The notes below the pieces were generated by a model, which saw only the letters and a list, made by a program, of their open reading frames with translations, had not been told where the DNA came from and did not search any database. Made by a program: the position numbers and the translations under genes. Positions 1 through 8,135 of a stretch of DNA of 64,000 nt are shown one piece after another (positions within the stretch are counted from its first letter, which is position 1; each line of letters opens with the position of its first letter). This DNA comes from Romboutsia weinsteinii (GTDB lineage: Bacteria; Bacillota; Clostridia; Peptostreptococcales; Peptostreptococcaceae): assembly GCF_002250835.2 (NCBI RefSeq), contig NZ_NOJY02000008.1, positions 62,001-126,000 on the forward strand, given 5' to 3'.

Positions 1-170
1 TATTTTCAAGGGAAGAGCTAATGGACTATATAAGCGATGATAATAGTTTTATTTATGATAGAATAATTGATACGCATATAAAAAATATAAGAGCTAAATT
101 AAATCAAGATATTAAAAACCCAACATATATAAAAACTATTCGTGGTATGGGGTATAGATTCAATGTTTAA
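1..170 (+). CDS. Response regulator, OmpR/PhoB family, C-terminal end (partial)
   Basis: Reading frame 3 is open from the window edge to the TAA at 168-170 and gives the last 55 residues of a winged-helix DNA-binding domain. It ends in the sequence TIRGMGYRFNV, the hallmark beta-hairpin wing of OmpR/PhoB regulators, preceded by the recognition-helix pattern in which DTHIKNIRAKL is visible. The receiver domain lies outside the window. The stop overlaps the start of the histidine kinase gene by 8 bp, so the two are translationally coupled and are very probably a cognate pair. The target genes cannot be read from this fragment. Confidence 0.93.
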   Translation, partial: FSREELMDYISDDNSFIYDRIIDTHIKNIRAKLNQDIKNPTYIKTIRGMGYRFNV

Positions 171-1548
171 TAAATTAAGGTATAGATTAAGTTTTATTTT
201 TATTTTATTTTCTTTAAGTATCATTTTTTTAGTAAATATAGTAAACCATCATTATATTGAAAAGAAATTTAATATATATACTAGTGATAGAATTCAACAA
301 TCAAAGCTAGAAATTAAAAATAAAATAGCAAAAACATATAATGATAATTCTTGGGATGAAAAAAGTATTGAAGATATAGGATCAGATGCAATAAGTTCAG
401 GGTTGCTTATAACAATTAAAGACAAAGATAAACATACAATTTGGAATGCAAGAGATTATAATAATATCAAATGTGAAAAAGTATTAAGTAAAATTAGAGA
501 AAATGTAAATAAAATAAATCCAAATTCAGATATTGTAAATACTTTCGAACGATTTAACCTAAAACAAGGTCAGACTGAAATAGGAGAGTTGGATATTGAG
601 TATATAGGTCCTATTTATTATGAGGATTCAGACGTTGTATTCTTTGAAATGTTAGATAGAGTATTATTTATACTAGCGGTGTTATTCTTTATTATATCTA
701 TTATAGTAGGGGGAGTATTATCTTATGCTATTGGAAGACCTATATTAAAGGTAATAGATGCTACAAACTATATATCAGAAGGAAATTATTCCAAACGCAT
801 AAATGAAGATCATAGTATATACGAAATAAATAAACTTGTAAAATCAGTAAATATGATGGCAAGAGATTTAAATAAGCAAGAGAAAATAAGACAAGAATTG
901 ACTAATGATATATCACATGAACTTAGAACACCTCTTACAACTGTGCAAGCACAGCTTGAAGCTATAATGGATGGTCTATGGGAGCCATCTCAAGAAAGAT
1001 TAAAAAGTATATATGATGAACTTCAAAGATTGAATAGGCTAATCGTATCAACTGAGAATTTATCAAGATATGATAGCAATAAGCTGGAATTAAATAAATC
1101 TAATGTGAATTTAAAGTCAGCAATAACTACTATTTTGACTAATTTTGAGAAGCAACTATCAGATAAAAGTATAAATTTACAAGTAGATCTAAAAGATATT
1201 AATATTAATGTGGATAAAGATAAAATAAGCCAGGTAATAATTAATATTATCTCAAATGCTATAAAGTATACTCCCAATAAAGGCGAGATATTTGTAAAAT
1301 GTTTTAATAAAAATGATAATGTATATATATTAATAAAAGATAGTGGAATAGGTATTAATAAAGAGGATATAGACTATATATTTGAAAGATTTTATAGAAC
1401 AGACAAATCAAGGGCTAGAGAAACGGGAGGAATTGGTATAGGACTTACAATCTCTAGAGAAATAGTCAAAGCTCATAAGGGGAGTATAAATGTATATAGT
1501 AAAGTAAATGAAGGCAGCAATTTTATAATAAAATTGCCAATAAAATAA
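163..1548 (+). CDS. Sensor histidine kinase, membrane-bound, HAMP
   Basis: Class I two-component kinase of 461 residues. I place the start at the ATG at 163, which overlaps the response regulator stop and follows a GGGG-containing ribosome site; an in-frame GTG at 142 would only add seven residues encoded inside the regulator gene. Order of parts: first membrane helix (about residues 8-28), extracytoplasmic sensor region of about 140 residues, second helix (about 170-192), HAMP linker, HisKA with the phospho-acceptor His in ISHELRTPL, N box ISNAIKYTPN, G1 DSGIGI, F box FERFYR and G2 GGIGIGLTI. It should phosphorylate the regulator encoded just upstream. The sensor region has no motif I recognise, so the stimulus is unknown. 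Confidence 0.92.
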   Translation: MFNKLRYRLSFIFILFSLSIIFLVNIVNHHYIEKKFNIYTSDRIQQSKLEIKNKIAKTYNDNSWDEKSIEDIGSDAISSGLLITIKDKDKHTIWNARDYNNIKCEKVLSKIRENVNKINPNSDIVNTFERFNLKQGQTEIGELDIEYIGPIYYEDSDVVFFEMLDRVLFILAVLFFIISIIVGGVLSYAIGRPILKVIDATNYISEGNYSKRINEDHSIYEINKLVKSVNMMARDLNKQEKIRQELTNDISHELRTPLTTVQAQLEAIMDGLWEPSQERLKSIYDELQRLNRLIVSTENLSRYDSNKLELNKSNVNLKSAITTILTNFEKQLSDKSINLQVDLKDININVDKDKISQVIINIISNAIKYTPNKGEIFVKCFNKNDNVYILIKDSGIGINKEDIDYIFERFYRTDKSRARETGGIGIGLTISREIVKAHKGSINVYSKVNEGSNFIIKLPIK

Positions 1549-1560
1549 ATAATATAAAAA

Positions 1561-1592
1561 TATGAGCCCATTATTAAATGGGCTCATATTTT
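1561..1592. terminator. Bidirectional rho-independent terminator
   Basis: A perfect 10-bp stem (1561-1570 with 1579-1588, loop of 8) has a T run on the right and an A run on the left. It therefore serves both the kinase gene on the plus strand and the convergent LacI-type gene, whose stop codon abuts it. Confidence 0.85.
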
Positions 1593-2590
1593 TACGCCAT
1601 AACAAAACTTTTTCTAATAATAAGATTAGAATTTAAATAAATTGTCTTTTGAAGTGATCTATTATCAATAATTCTTTCTGATAATAGACTAATAGCCGTC
1701 TTACAAAGTTCATCAATATCAATATGGAAAGTACTAAGTGGTGGAGAAACATATTTAGCCACATCTATATTATTTACACTTATAAGACTTACTCTTGAAG
1801 GTATAGATATATTGTGCTCATTTAGAGCTTGAAGTACTCCTATAGCTATCGGGTCAGAGGCTACAAAAAATGCTGTAGGTAAATCTTCCTTTAACTCATC
1901 AATAGCTTTTTTTCCTAATTTATATCCATTATCTACAGAAAAATATTTGTCTGAAAATATATTTTTAGAATTAAGTAGTCCAAGCTTTTGCATATAATCT
2001 CTAAATGATATTTCTCTAATATCTTTTTCGTATAGATTAGTATTTGGATTATTATACATTCCACCAATAAATCCAATGTCAGTATGACCATTTTTCACAA
2101 AATAATCTACTGCCATTTGAGTTATTCTCACAGTATTAGCATTTACAGAGTCGTATGTATCAGGAGCTGGATTTGAGTCTATAAAAACACCATTAGGAGT
2201 TATACTTTCAAGTTTTGAGATTTCAACTTCAGAAAACCCTCCAATAGCTATAAATCCATTTATATCCTTAGGAACTTTATTTACTCCATCTTGTTGCTTA
2301 ATAATAATTAATTCCATATTATTTTCGTTAGCATACTTTTCAATATTAATACGTATTTCTTTAAAATAAATATCCTCCAATTCTTTTCTATCAGCAATCC
2401 AAAATAGTAAAGCGACTTTTTCAATAACTGTTTGTATATATTTTCTATCATATTCTAAAGCAAGAGCTGTTTTTATTATCTTATTTTTAGTTTCAGGTGA
2501 AATCGATAAAGATGTATCGTTATTTAGTAACCTTGAAACTGTAGATGGTGAAAATCCAGACTGCTGTGCTATTTCTTTTATAGTAACCAT
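1592..2590 (-). CDS. LacI/GalR family transcriptional repressor
   Basis: 332 residues, the usual LacI-family length. The N-terminus (MVTIKEIAQQSGFSPSTVSR, then LLNND) is the classic helix-turn-helix plus hinge helix. The remainder is a periplasmic-binding-protein-like sugar sensor domain with motifs such as GFIGG and FFVASDPIAIGVLQAL. The ATG at 2590 follows a GGAGGGG ribosome site. It is divergent from the GH42 beta-galactosidase gene, and the shared intergenic region carries two nearly identical 20-bp operators, so it most likely represses that gene and perhaps itself. The inducer is not known; a galactoside or a host-glycan sugar is a reasonable guess. GalR- or EbgR-like labels are equally possible. 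Confidence 0.9.
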   Translation of the reverse strand: MVTIKEIAQQSGFSPSTVSRLLNNDTSLSISPETKNKIIKTALALEYDRKYIQTVIEKVALLFWIADRKELEDIYFKEIRINIEKYANENNMELIIIKQQDGVNKVPKDINGFIAIGGFSEVEISKLESITPNGVFIDSNPAPDTYDSVNANTVRITQMAVDYFVKNGHTDIGFIGGMYNNPNTNLYEKDIREISFRDYMQKLGLLNSKNIFSDKYFSVDNGYKLGKKAIDELKEDLPTAFFVASDPIAIGVLQALNEHNISIPSRVSLISVNNIDVAKYVSPPLSTFHIDIDELCKTAISLLSERIIDNRSLQKTIYLNSNLIIRKSFVMA

Positions 2591-2678
2591 GTACCCCTCC
2601 GTATACTTTAATGTATAAACGTTATTATTTACCCTACTACTTTATTATAATATATTTATTATAGAAAGGTAAATTAAT

Positions 2679-2733
2679 TTAGTAAATATATTTACTAATA
2701 TTATGAAAAATAATTACTAAATATATTTACAAA
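2679..2733. promoter_or_regulatory. Twin LacI-type operators in the lacI-bgaA intergenic region
   Basis: TTAGTAAATATATTTACTAA at 2679-2698 is a perfect 20-bp palindrome. At 2714-2733 lies TTACTAAATATATTTACAAA, identical at 18 of 20 positions, with starts 35 bp apart (about 3.3 helical turns). The second copy overlaps the proposed -35 of the beta-galactosidase promoter. Two matched operators next to a LacI-type gene are strong evidence for their function, though binding is inferred. Confidence 0.72.
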
Positions 2734-2755
2734 CAATATAGAGTTAGAATATAAT
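2727..2755 (+). promoter_or_regulatory. Sigma-A promoter for the GH42 gene
   Basis: TTACAA (2727-2732), a 17-bp spacer and a perfect TATAAT (2750-2755). The -35 is weak (3 of 6) and lies inside the second operator. The predicted start is near 2762, giving a leader of about 150 nt in which I see no other gene. Confidence 0.5.
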
Positions 2756-2761
2756 TTAATT

Positions 2762-2777
2762 ATCGAAACGTTTTCGA
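2762..2777. promoter_or_regulatory. Catabolite-responsive (cre-like) element
   Basis: ATCGAAACGTTTTCGA sits at the predicted transcription start of the GH42 gene. It matches the degenerate CcpA consensus WTGAAARCGYTTWCWW at about 13 positions and has the conserved central CG. Location at +1 would fit carbon catabolite repression of a glycosidase. It could instead be another LacI-family operator. Confidence 0.45.
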
Positions 2778-2911
2778 GAGTGTTGAGGAATAGATATTAT
2801 ATATAAAATGAGAGCAAATTATACCGAATTTGCAGAAGATGTAATATTAATTATGTCACTACAAAAACACATTGCAACTGGCTGACAAAAGGATAAATGG
2901 GGGAATAAAAC

Positions 2912-4957
2912 ATGAAAAATGTATATGAAAACGAAAAAAGACTACTTCATGGGGGGGACTATAATCCAGATCAATGGTTAGATTATCCAGAAATATTAAA
3001 GGATGATTTAGACTTGATGAAACTGGCTAATGTCAATACTATGACCTTGGGAATATTTGCTTGGAGTGCACTGGAGCCAAGTGAAGGAAATTACAATTTT
3101 GAATGGTTAGATAACATAATAGATGATATATACAATCAAGGTGGAAGAGTCATACTGGCTACTCCAAGTGGAGCAAGACCAGCTTGGTTGTCTCAAACAT
3201 ATCCAGAAGTATTAAGAACAAATGAAAGAAGAGAAAAGATGCTTCATGGTGCAAGGCATAACCATTGCTTTTCATCGCCTGTATATAGAGAGAAAACACA
3301 AGCTCTCAATTACAAATTAGCTCAAAGATATAAAGACCATCCTGCAATAATTATGTGGCATATATCTAATGAATATGGTGGAGAGTGCCACTGTGATTTA
3401 TGCCAAGAAAACTTTAGAATCTGGTTAAAAGATAAATATAAAACTATAGATAATGTAAATAAAGCTTGGTGGGGACCATTTTGGAGTCATACTTATAGTG
3501 ATTGGTCACAAATAGAGTCACCATCATCTATTGGAGAAAATGCTGTTCACGGATTAAACTTAGATTGGAAAAGATTTGTTACTGATCAAACAATAAATTT
3601 TTATAGAAATGAAATAAAACCTATGAGAGAACTATCTCCAAATATACCTATAACTACAAACTTTATGGCAGATACGGACGACTTAATACCATTTCAAAGT
3701 CTTAATTATGAAAAGTTCTCAAAAGAAGTAGATATATTAAGCTGGGACTGCTATCCTGCATGGCATAATGATTGGGAAAGAACACAAGATTTAGCTAGTA
3801 AGGTAGGATTTATAAATGATTTATATCGCAGTATAAAACAAAAGCCATTTTTAATTATGGAGTGTACTCCAAGTTGTGTAAACTGGCACAATGTAAATAA
3901 AGCTAAAAGACCTGGTATGCATATGCTTTCTTCTATGCAGCTATTAGCACATGGTTCTGACAGTATACTTTATTTCCAATGGAGAAAATCTAGAGGATCA
4001 TCTGAAAAATTCCATGGTGCAGTTGTAGATCATGATAACTCTAAAGATAACAGAGTATTTAAAGAAGTTTCTAAAGTAGGAGAAGCGCTAGATAAAATAA
4101 AAGAAATAAAGGGAAGTATGAAGGAATCTAAAGTAGCAATTATATACGATTGGGAAAATGATTGGGCGTTAAAAGATGCACAAGGATTTTCAAAAGAGTC
4201 AAAAAGATATCCTCAAACTTTACAAGAACATTACAAATACTTCTGGAACAAAAATATATCAGTAGATGTTATAACTTCTAGTCAAGATTTATCTAAATAT
4301 AGCTTAGTAATAGCTCCTATGATGTATTTAATTACAGAAGATACTATGGATAAGTTTAGAAATTATGTCAAAAATGGAGGCGTATTGGTAGGATCTTACT
4401 TAAGTGGCTTAGTAAATGAAGCGGACTTAACTTATATAGGTGGATGGCCAGAGGTATTACAAGAAATATACGGAATAGATGTAGCAGAAACTGATACACT
4501 TTATCCAAAAGATAGAAATAGTATTAAATTTAAAGAGGAAAGTTTTGAAGTGAAAGACTATTGTACTATAATATCAAAAAAAGAAGCAGAAGTATTAGGT
4601 ACTTATGAAGGTGATTTTTATAAGGATAGTCCATCTATAACTAGAAATAAACTTGAACTAGGAATATCTTACTTTATAGGTGCGAGAACTAATGATGATT
4701 TTATAGAAAAATTTTATGATGGTATAGTAGAAGAGTTAAAGATTAATGATTTAGAGGATTTTATTTCTCCAGAAGGTGTATCAATTCAAATAAGAGAAAA
4801 TGATAATGCAAAATATTATTTCATAATGAACTTTACAGAAGAAAATAAAAACATAGAAATAACAAACTCTTATTTTGATTTGGTTTCAGAAGAGATAATA
4901 AGTGGTTTAAATACACTAGAGCCATATGGTATTTATGTATTAAAACAAAATAAATAA
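2912..4957 (+). CDS. Beta-galactosidase, glycoside hydrolase family 42
   Basis: 681-residue cytoplasmic enzyme hydrolysing beta-galactosides. The N-terminal GH42 TIM barrel is clear: LLHGGDYNPDQW near residue 11, acid/base Glu154 in HISNEYGG, and nucleophile Glu317 in FLIMECTPS. Cys119, Cys159, Cys161 and Cys164 form the structural zinc cluster typical of many GH42 enzymes. A trimerisation-type domain with a Rossmann-like fold (about 395-600) and a small C-terminal beta domain follow. There is no signal peptide, so the substrate must be imported; no sugar transporter lies alongside. The start is the ATG at 2912 behind GGGGG. Regulation is probably by the divergent LacI-type repressor and CcpA. 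Oligosaccharide specificity within GH42 cannot be told from sequence. Confidence 0.93.
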   Translation: MKNVYENEKRLLHGGDYNPDQWLDYPEILKDDLDLMKLANVNTMTLGIFAWSALEPSEGNYNFEWLDNIIDDIYNQGGRVILATPSGARPAWLSQTYPEVLRTNERREKMLHGARHNHCFSSPVYREKTQALNYKLAQRYKDHPAIIMWHISNEYGGECHCDLCQENFRIWLKDKYKTIDNVNKAWWGPFWSHTYSDWSQIESPSSIGENAVHGLNLDWKRFVTDQTINFYRNEIKPMRELSPNIPITTNFMADTDDLIPFQSLNYEKFSKEVDILSWDCYPAWHNDWERTQDLASKVGFINDLYRSIKQKPFLIMECTPSCVNWHNVNKAKRPGMHMLSSMQLLAHGSDSILYFQWRKSRGSSEKFHGAVVDHDNSKDNRVFKEVSKVGEALDKIKEIKGSMKESKVAIIYDWENDWALKDAQGFSKESKRYPQTLQEHYKYFWNKNISVDVITSSQDLSKYSLVIAPMMYLITEDTMDKFRNYVKNGGVLVGSYLSGLVNEADLTYIGGWPEVLQEIYGIDVAETDTLYPKDRNSIKFKEESFEVKDYCTIISKKEAEVLGTYEGDFYKDSPSITRNKLELGISYFIGARTNDDFIEKFYDGIVEELKINDLEDFISPEGVSIQIRENDNAKYYFIMNFTEENKNIEITNSYFDLVSEEIISGLNTLEPYGIYVLKQNK

Positions 4958-5042
4958 AATATATTATAGAAAAATAAATAAAAAAGTATATTAACCTATA
5001 GTAATTAACAAAATATATACATAAACAAAAAAGGAGATTACT

Positions 5043-5351
5043 ATGAAGAAATATACTTTTAAAACTAGAGAAGAAGCTGTTAGCTTTTTAGACAAACATA
5101 ACTTTAAATACTATATTCCAAGGGTAAGAGAATATATGAGCAATATTAAAGATGAGCTAAAAGAATACTATATTGAATTATCAGATTCAAATGAAGTTAA
5201 GTATTGTGCAATCATATCTATTAGCGGTGGAATAGATTTTAAGGAAGACTTTTTTGATATTAATAAAGTTAGCGAATATAAAGAGAGTGCATATGATAAA
5301 TTATACAGAGAAAAGAAATACCAAGAAGGTATCAAGAATGACGATTTTTAA
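5043..5351 (+). CDS. Hypothetical protein, 102 aa
   Basis: I do not recognise this protein. It starts at an ATG 8 bp behind AAAGGAG, has normal codon use and ends before a strong terminator, so it is very likely real. It is soluble and charged, with no signal peptide or membrane helix. An N-terminal segment rich in Lys/Glu (TREEAVSFLDKHNF) is followed by a beta-rich centre (YCAIISISGGIDFKEDFF) and a Lys/Glu-rich C-terminal helix. It stands alone, 85 bp after the GH42 gene with no terminator between, so low-level co-transcription is possible. Confidence 0.7.
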   Translation: MKKYTFKTREEAVSFLDKHNFKYYIPRVREYMSNIKDELKEYYIELSDSNEVKYCAIISISGGIDFKEDFFDINKVSEYKESAYDKLYREKKYQEGIKNDDF

Positions 5352-5366
5352 ATTTTAATACAAAAT

Positions 5367-5403
5367 AAAACCATATTGATAAATAGTCAATATGGTTTTT
5401 CTT
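5367..5403 (+). terminator. Rho-independent terminator
   Basis: Perfect 13-bp stem (5367-5379 with 5387-5399), 7-nt loop, then a T-rich tail. It ends the 102-residue gene. Confidence 0.85.
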
Positions 5404-5539
5404 TTGTAACTATTTAATAAAATTATTTACTATTAATGTATAAATGGTTTAATATTAATAATATAAAAACTTACATATAATGTCAAAAATATACAAATGT
5501 ATTTATGTTTTATAGATTTAAGCTTGAACAGGGGGTAAT

Positions 5540-7951
5540 ATGGAAAAAATATTAGATATAGTCGATGATTATATTATAATCTTAGACAAAAGTGGGAGTA
5601 TACAATTTTGTAACAGAAAATTATTAACAAAGCTTGGATATAACTTGGCAGAGTTAAAAAATATAAGTATTGAAGAAATTATATATGTTGATAATGAGAA
5701 TTTAAATACTGAAATAAATAAAATTAATAGAGAAAATAATATAAAAATCAATTTGGATTTATATTCTAAATGTGGTGAAAAAGTTTCTGTATACAGTGAA
5801 ATAGTACTAGATAATTTTAAAGAAGAGGAATCTATTATCATCATATCAAGGGATGTTTGCGAAAAGTCATATAAAAGAGAAGACTTAGAAAAAATTTTAG
5901 ATGGTATGCCATTTGATTGTTGGCTAAAAAATACAAACGGCGATTATATATATGTAAATGAATCTTATGCAAGAGAGCTAAAAGATGATAGGTTAAACAT
6001 ATTAGGGAGAAATACTAGTGAATACTGGAATGAAGAAATATGCGATTTATTTGCTAAAATGGATAAAGAGGTTATAGAAAGTAAAAAATATCAGCTAACA
6101 GAAGATTACACAAAACAAGGGGACTCTGATTTATGGGTGGAAATATATAAAGCACCTATAGTCAATAAAAACAATGAAGTAGAGTATATAATTGGATTTA
6201 CAAAAGATATAACTTTACAGAAAAAATTAGAGAATGAAATGCATGTTAACAATCAAGAAATGAATAATTTAAATAATATACTTATGAAAACCAACACAAA
6301 AGATAATATAAATGGTTTATTAAAAAATGTATGCGAAAATATTCTAAACTATATTGAATGTGATGGAGTATCTGTATTGTCTGTAAATGAAGAAAAATCA
6401 TGTTTAGATTTAACCTTAAATATAGGCACGATAAATGGCAACGCTAATGATAAACTCCTTAAATTTGATTTAGAGCTTTATAAAGGGTTAAATAATATTA
6501 ATTATTTAAACAGTATAAATAATATTAATAATATAGATAATGAAGTGTTAAAAAAATATATGTGTAAAAATAATATCGAAAATATTGGAGTATATGATAT
6601 ATCATTTAACGATGAGACAATAGGATTTTTAGTTCTTACTTTCTTAGAAAATAATATGCTAAAGTTCAATAAATTTGATTATTTAAAAACTATATCTGGA
6701 AATATTGCTACTATGATTAAAAGTCATACACTATCTAAGTCTGTGCAAGAAGAGTTTAAAAAGCGTAGACAAATAGAAAGTGAACTAGAACTTTTCTTAG
6801 ATATTTCTGTAGATCTTATAGCTAGGGGGAATTTATATGGAGGGATAAAACATATAAATAGCAACTGGTCAAAAACCTTGGGATGGACTGAAGATGAGTT
6901 ATTGTCTATGAATATGTTAGATATAGTTCATCCAGATAATAGAAATGAATACAAAAATATTCTAAATGGTTCAAAAGATGACTCTGGGTGTATAGTTAGT
7001 AAATTGATTTGTAAAGATGGTAGCTATAAATGGATAGAGCTTAATTACAAAATAATAAGAGCTGAGGATAAATTCATTATCACAGCTAAAGACATAAGTG
7101 AACAAAGAAAACAAGAAGATGAAAGAAAACTTCTAGAAGAAGCTATTCAGATGGAGAGTTTAAAAAATGAATTTTTCGCAAATATATCTCATGAATTTAG
7201 AACACCGCTTAATATAATATTAGGAACCATGCAACTTATGCAGAGAAACGTAGAAAAAAATAAAATAAGTTGGGATAGTAGTTTAAATTTAGAAGATCAT
7301 ATAAATTACATAAAGCAAAATTCATATAGATTGTTAAGGTTAGTAAATAATCTTATTGATATTACATGTATTGATTCAGGATATTATCAGTTACAGTTAG
7401 GAAATTATAATATAGTAGATATAGTAGAAAATATTACTTTATCAGTAGCACAGTATACTAAAGATCAAGGTGTAAACCTTATATTTGATACGGATAGCGA
7501 AGAAAAAATAATTGCTTGTGATCCAGATAAAATAGAGAGGATAGTGCTAAATTTATTATCTAACGCAATAAAATATACAGATAAAGATGGATATATATAT
7601 GTAGATTTACAAGTCGAAAATAATAAAGTAAAGGTATCTGTTAAGGATAGCGGAGTAGGAATGTCTAAGGATAAACTAGATATAATTTTTGATAGATTTA
7701 AAAAAATAGATAATAATCTAAACCGAAAGTGTGAAGGAAGTGGAATCGGATTATCTTTAGTAAAATCACTAGTAGAGCTACAAAATGGAAATATATATGT
7801 AAATAGTGAACTAGGCCTAGGTTCAGAATTTACCTTTGAACTACCGGATATATTAGCTAAAGATAACTCTAAGATTATATTAGACAGAGATATTTCAAAA
7901 GTCACACAGATAGAAAAATGTAATATAGAATTCTCTGATATATACTCGTAG
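5540..7951 (+). CDS. Orphan cytoplasmic histidine kinase, PAS-PAS-GAF-PAS
   Basis: 803 residues with no membrane helix, so a cytoplasmic sensor kinase. Parts in order: PAS (about 1-110), PAS (about 115-228, ending YIIGFTKDITLQKK), GAF-like (about 240-400), PAS (about 415-520, with LGWTEDEL and WIELNYKII), HisKA with His in ISHEFRTPLN (about 545), and HATPase with N box LSNAIKYTDKDG, DSGVGM, FDRFKK and GSGIGLSL. No receiver domain is fused and no response regulator lies nearby, so it is an orphan kinase. Its catalytic core resembles that of the next kinase gene. Orphan PAS kinases in clostridia often feed Spo0A, but nothing here proves that. The start is the ATG behind AGGGGG; the signal is unknown. 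Confidence 0.88.
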   Translation: MEKILDIVDDYIIILDKSGSIQFCNRKLLTKLGYNLAELKNISIEEIIYVDNENLNTEINKINRENNIKINLDLYSKCGEKVSVYSEIVLDNFKEEESIIIISRDVCEKSYKREDLEKILDGMPFDCWLKNTNGDYIYVNESYARELKDDRLNILGRNTSEYWNEEICDLFAKMDKEVIESKKYQLTEDYTKQGDSDLWVEIYKAPIVNKNNEVEYIIGFTKDITLQKKLENEMHVNNQEMNNLNNILMKTNTKDNINGLLKNVCENILNYIECDGVSVLSVNEEKSCLDLTLNIGTINGNANDKLLKFDLELYKGLNNINYLNSINNINNIDNEVLKKYMCKNNIENIGVYDISFNDETIGFLVLTFLENNMLKFNKFDYLKTISGNIATMIKSHTLSKSVQEEFKKRRQIESELELFLDISVDLIARGNLYGGIKHINSNWSKTLGWTEDELLSMNMLDIVHPDNRNEYKNILNGSKDDSGCIVSKLICKDGSYKWIELNYKIIRAEDKFIITAKDISEQRKQEDERKLLEEAIQMESLKNEFFANISHEFRTPLNIILGTMQLMQRNVEKNKISWDSSLNLEDHINYIKQNSYRLLRLVNNLIDITCIDSGYYQLQLGNYNIVDIVENITLSVAQYTKDQGVNLIFDTDSEEKIIACDPDKIERIVLNLLSNAIKYTDKDGYIYVDLQVENNKVKVSVKDSGVGMSKDKLDIIFDRFKKIDNNLNRKCEGSGIGLSLVKSLVELQNGNIYVNSELGLGSEFTFELPDILAKDNSKIILDRDISKVTQIEKCNIEFSDIYS

Positions 7952-7970
7952 AAAGATTCTAGAAATATAA

Positions 7971-8002
7971 AACACATTGATATTTTATCAATGTGTTTTT
8001 TT
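7971..8002 (+). terminator. Rho-independent terminator
   Basis: 12-bp perfect stem (7971-7982 with 7986-7997), 3-nt loop and a T run. It separates the two kinase genes into different transcripts. Confidence 0.85.
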
Positions 8003-8057
8003 ATTACTCTATTTAATGATCAAATTAAATTAAGATATAATATATAATTGGAAAATA

Positions 8058-8086
8058 TTGTCATATTATGGAAATTATTATAATAT
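8058..8086 (+). promoter_or_regulatory. Possible sigma-A promoter of the propeller kinase
   Basis: TTGTCA (8058-8063), 17-bp spacer, TAATAT (8081-8086). The region is so AT-rich that overlapping TATAAT matches occur, so the exact -10 is uncertain. Confidence 0.4.
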
Positions 8087-8135
8087 ATAATAGAAAAGCT
8101 TTAGAAATATTTAGACTTATATGAAAGGTAGAAAT

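Noticed and set aside
142..162. Longer histidine kinase start at GTG 142
   Set aside because: The ATG at 163 overlaps the regulator stop in the normal coupled manner; the extension would lie within the regulator gene.
5461..5539. TATAAT and a TGTCAAA near the first orphan kinase as a Spo0A promoter
   Set aside because: The box matches poorly and no acceptable -35 is at the right distance.
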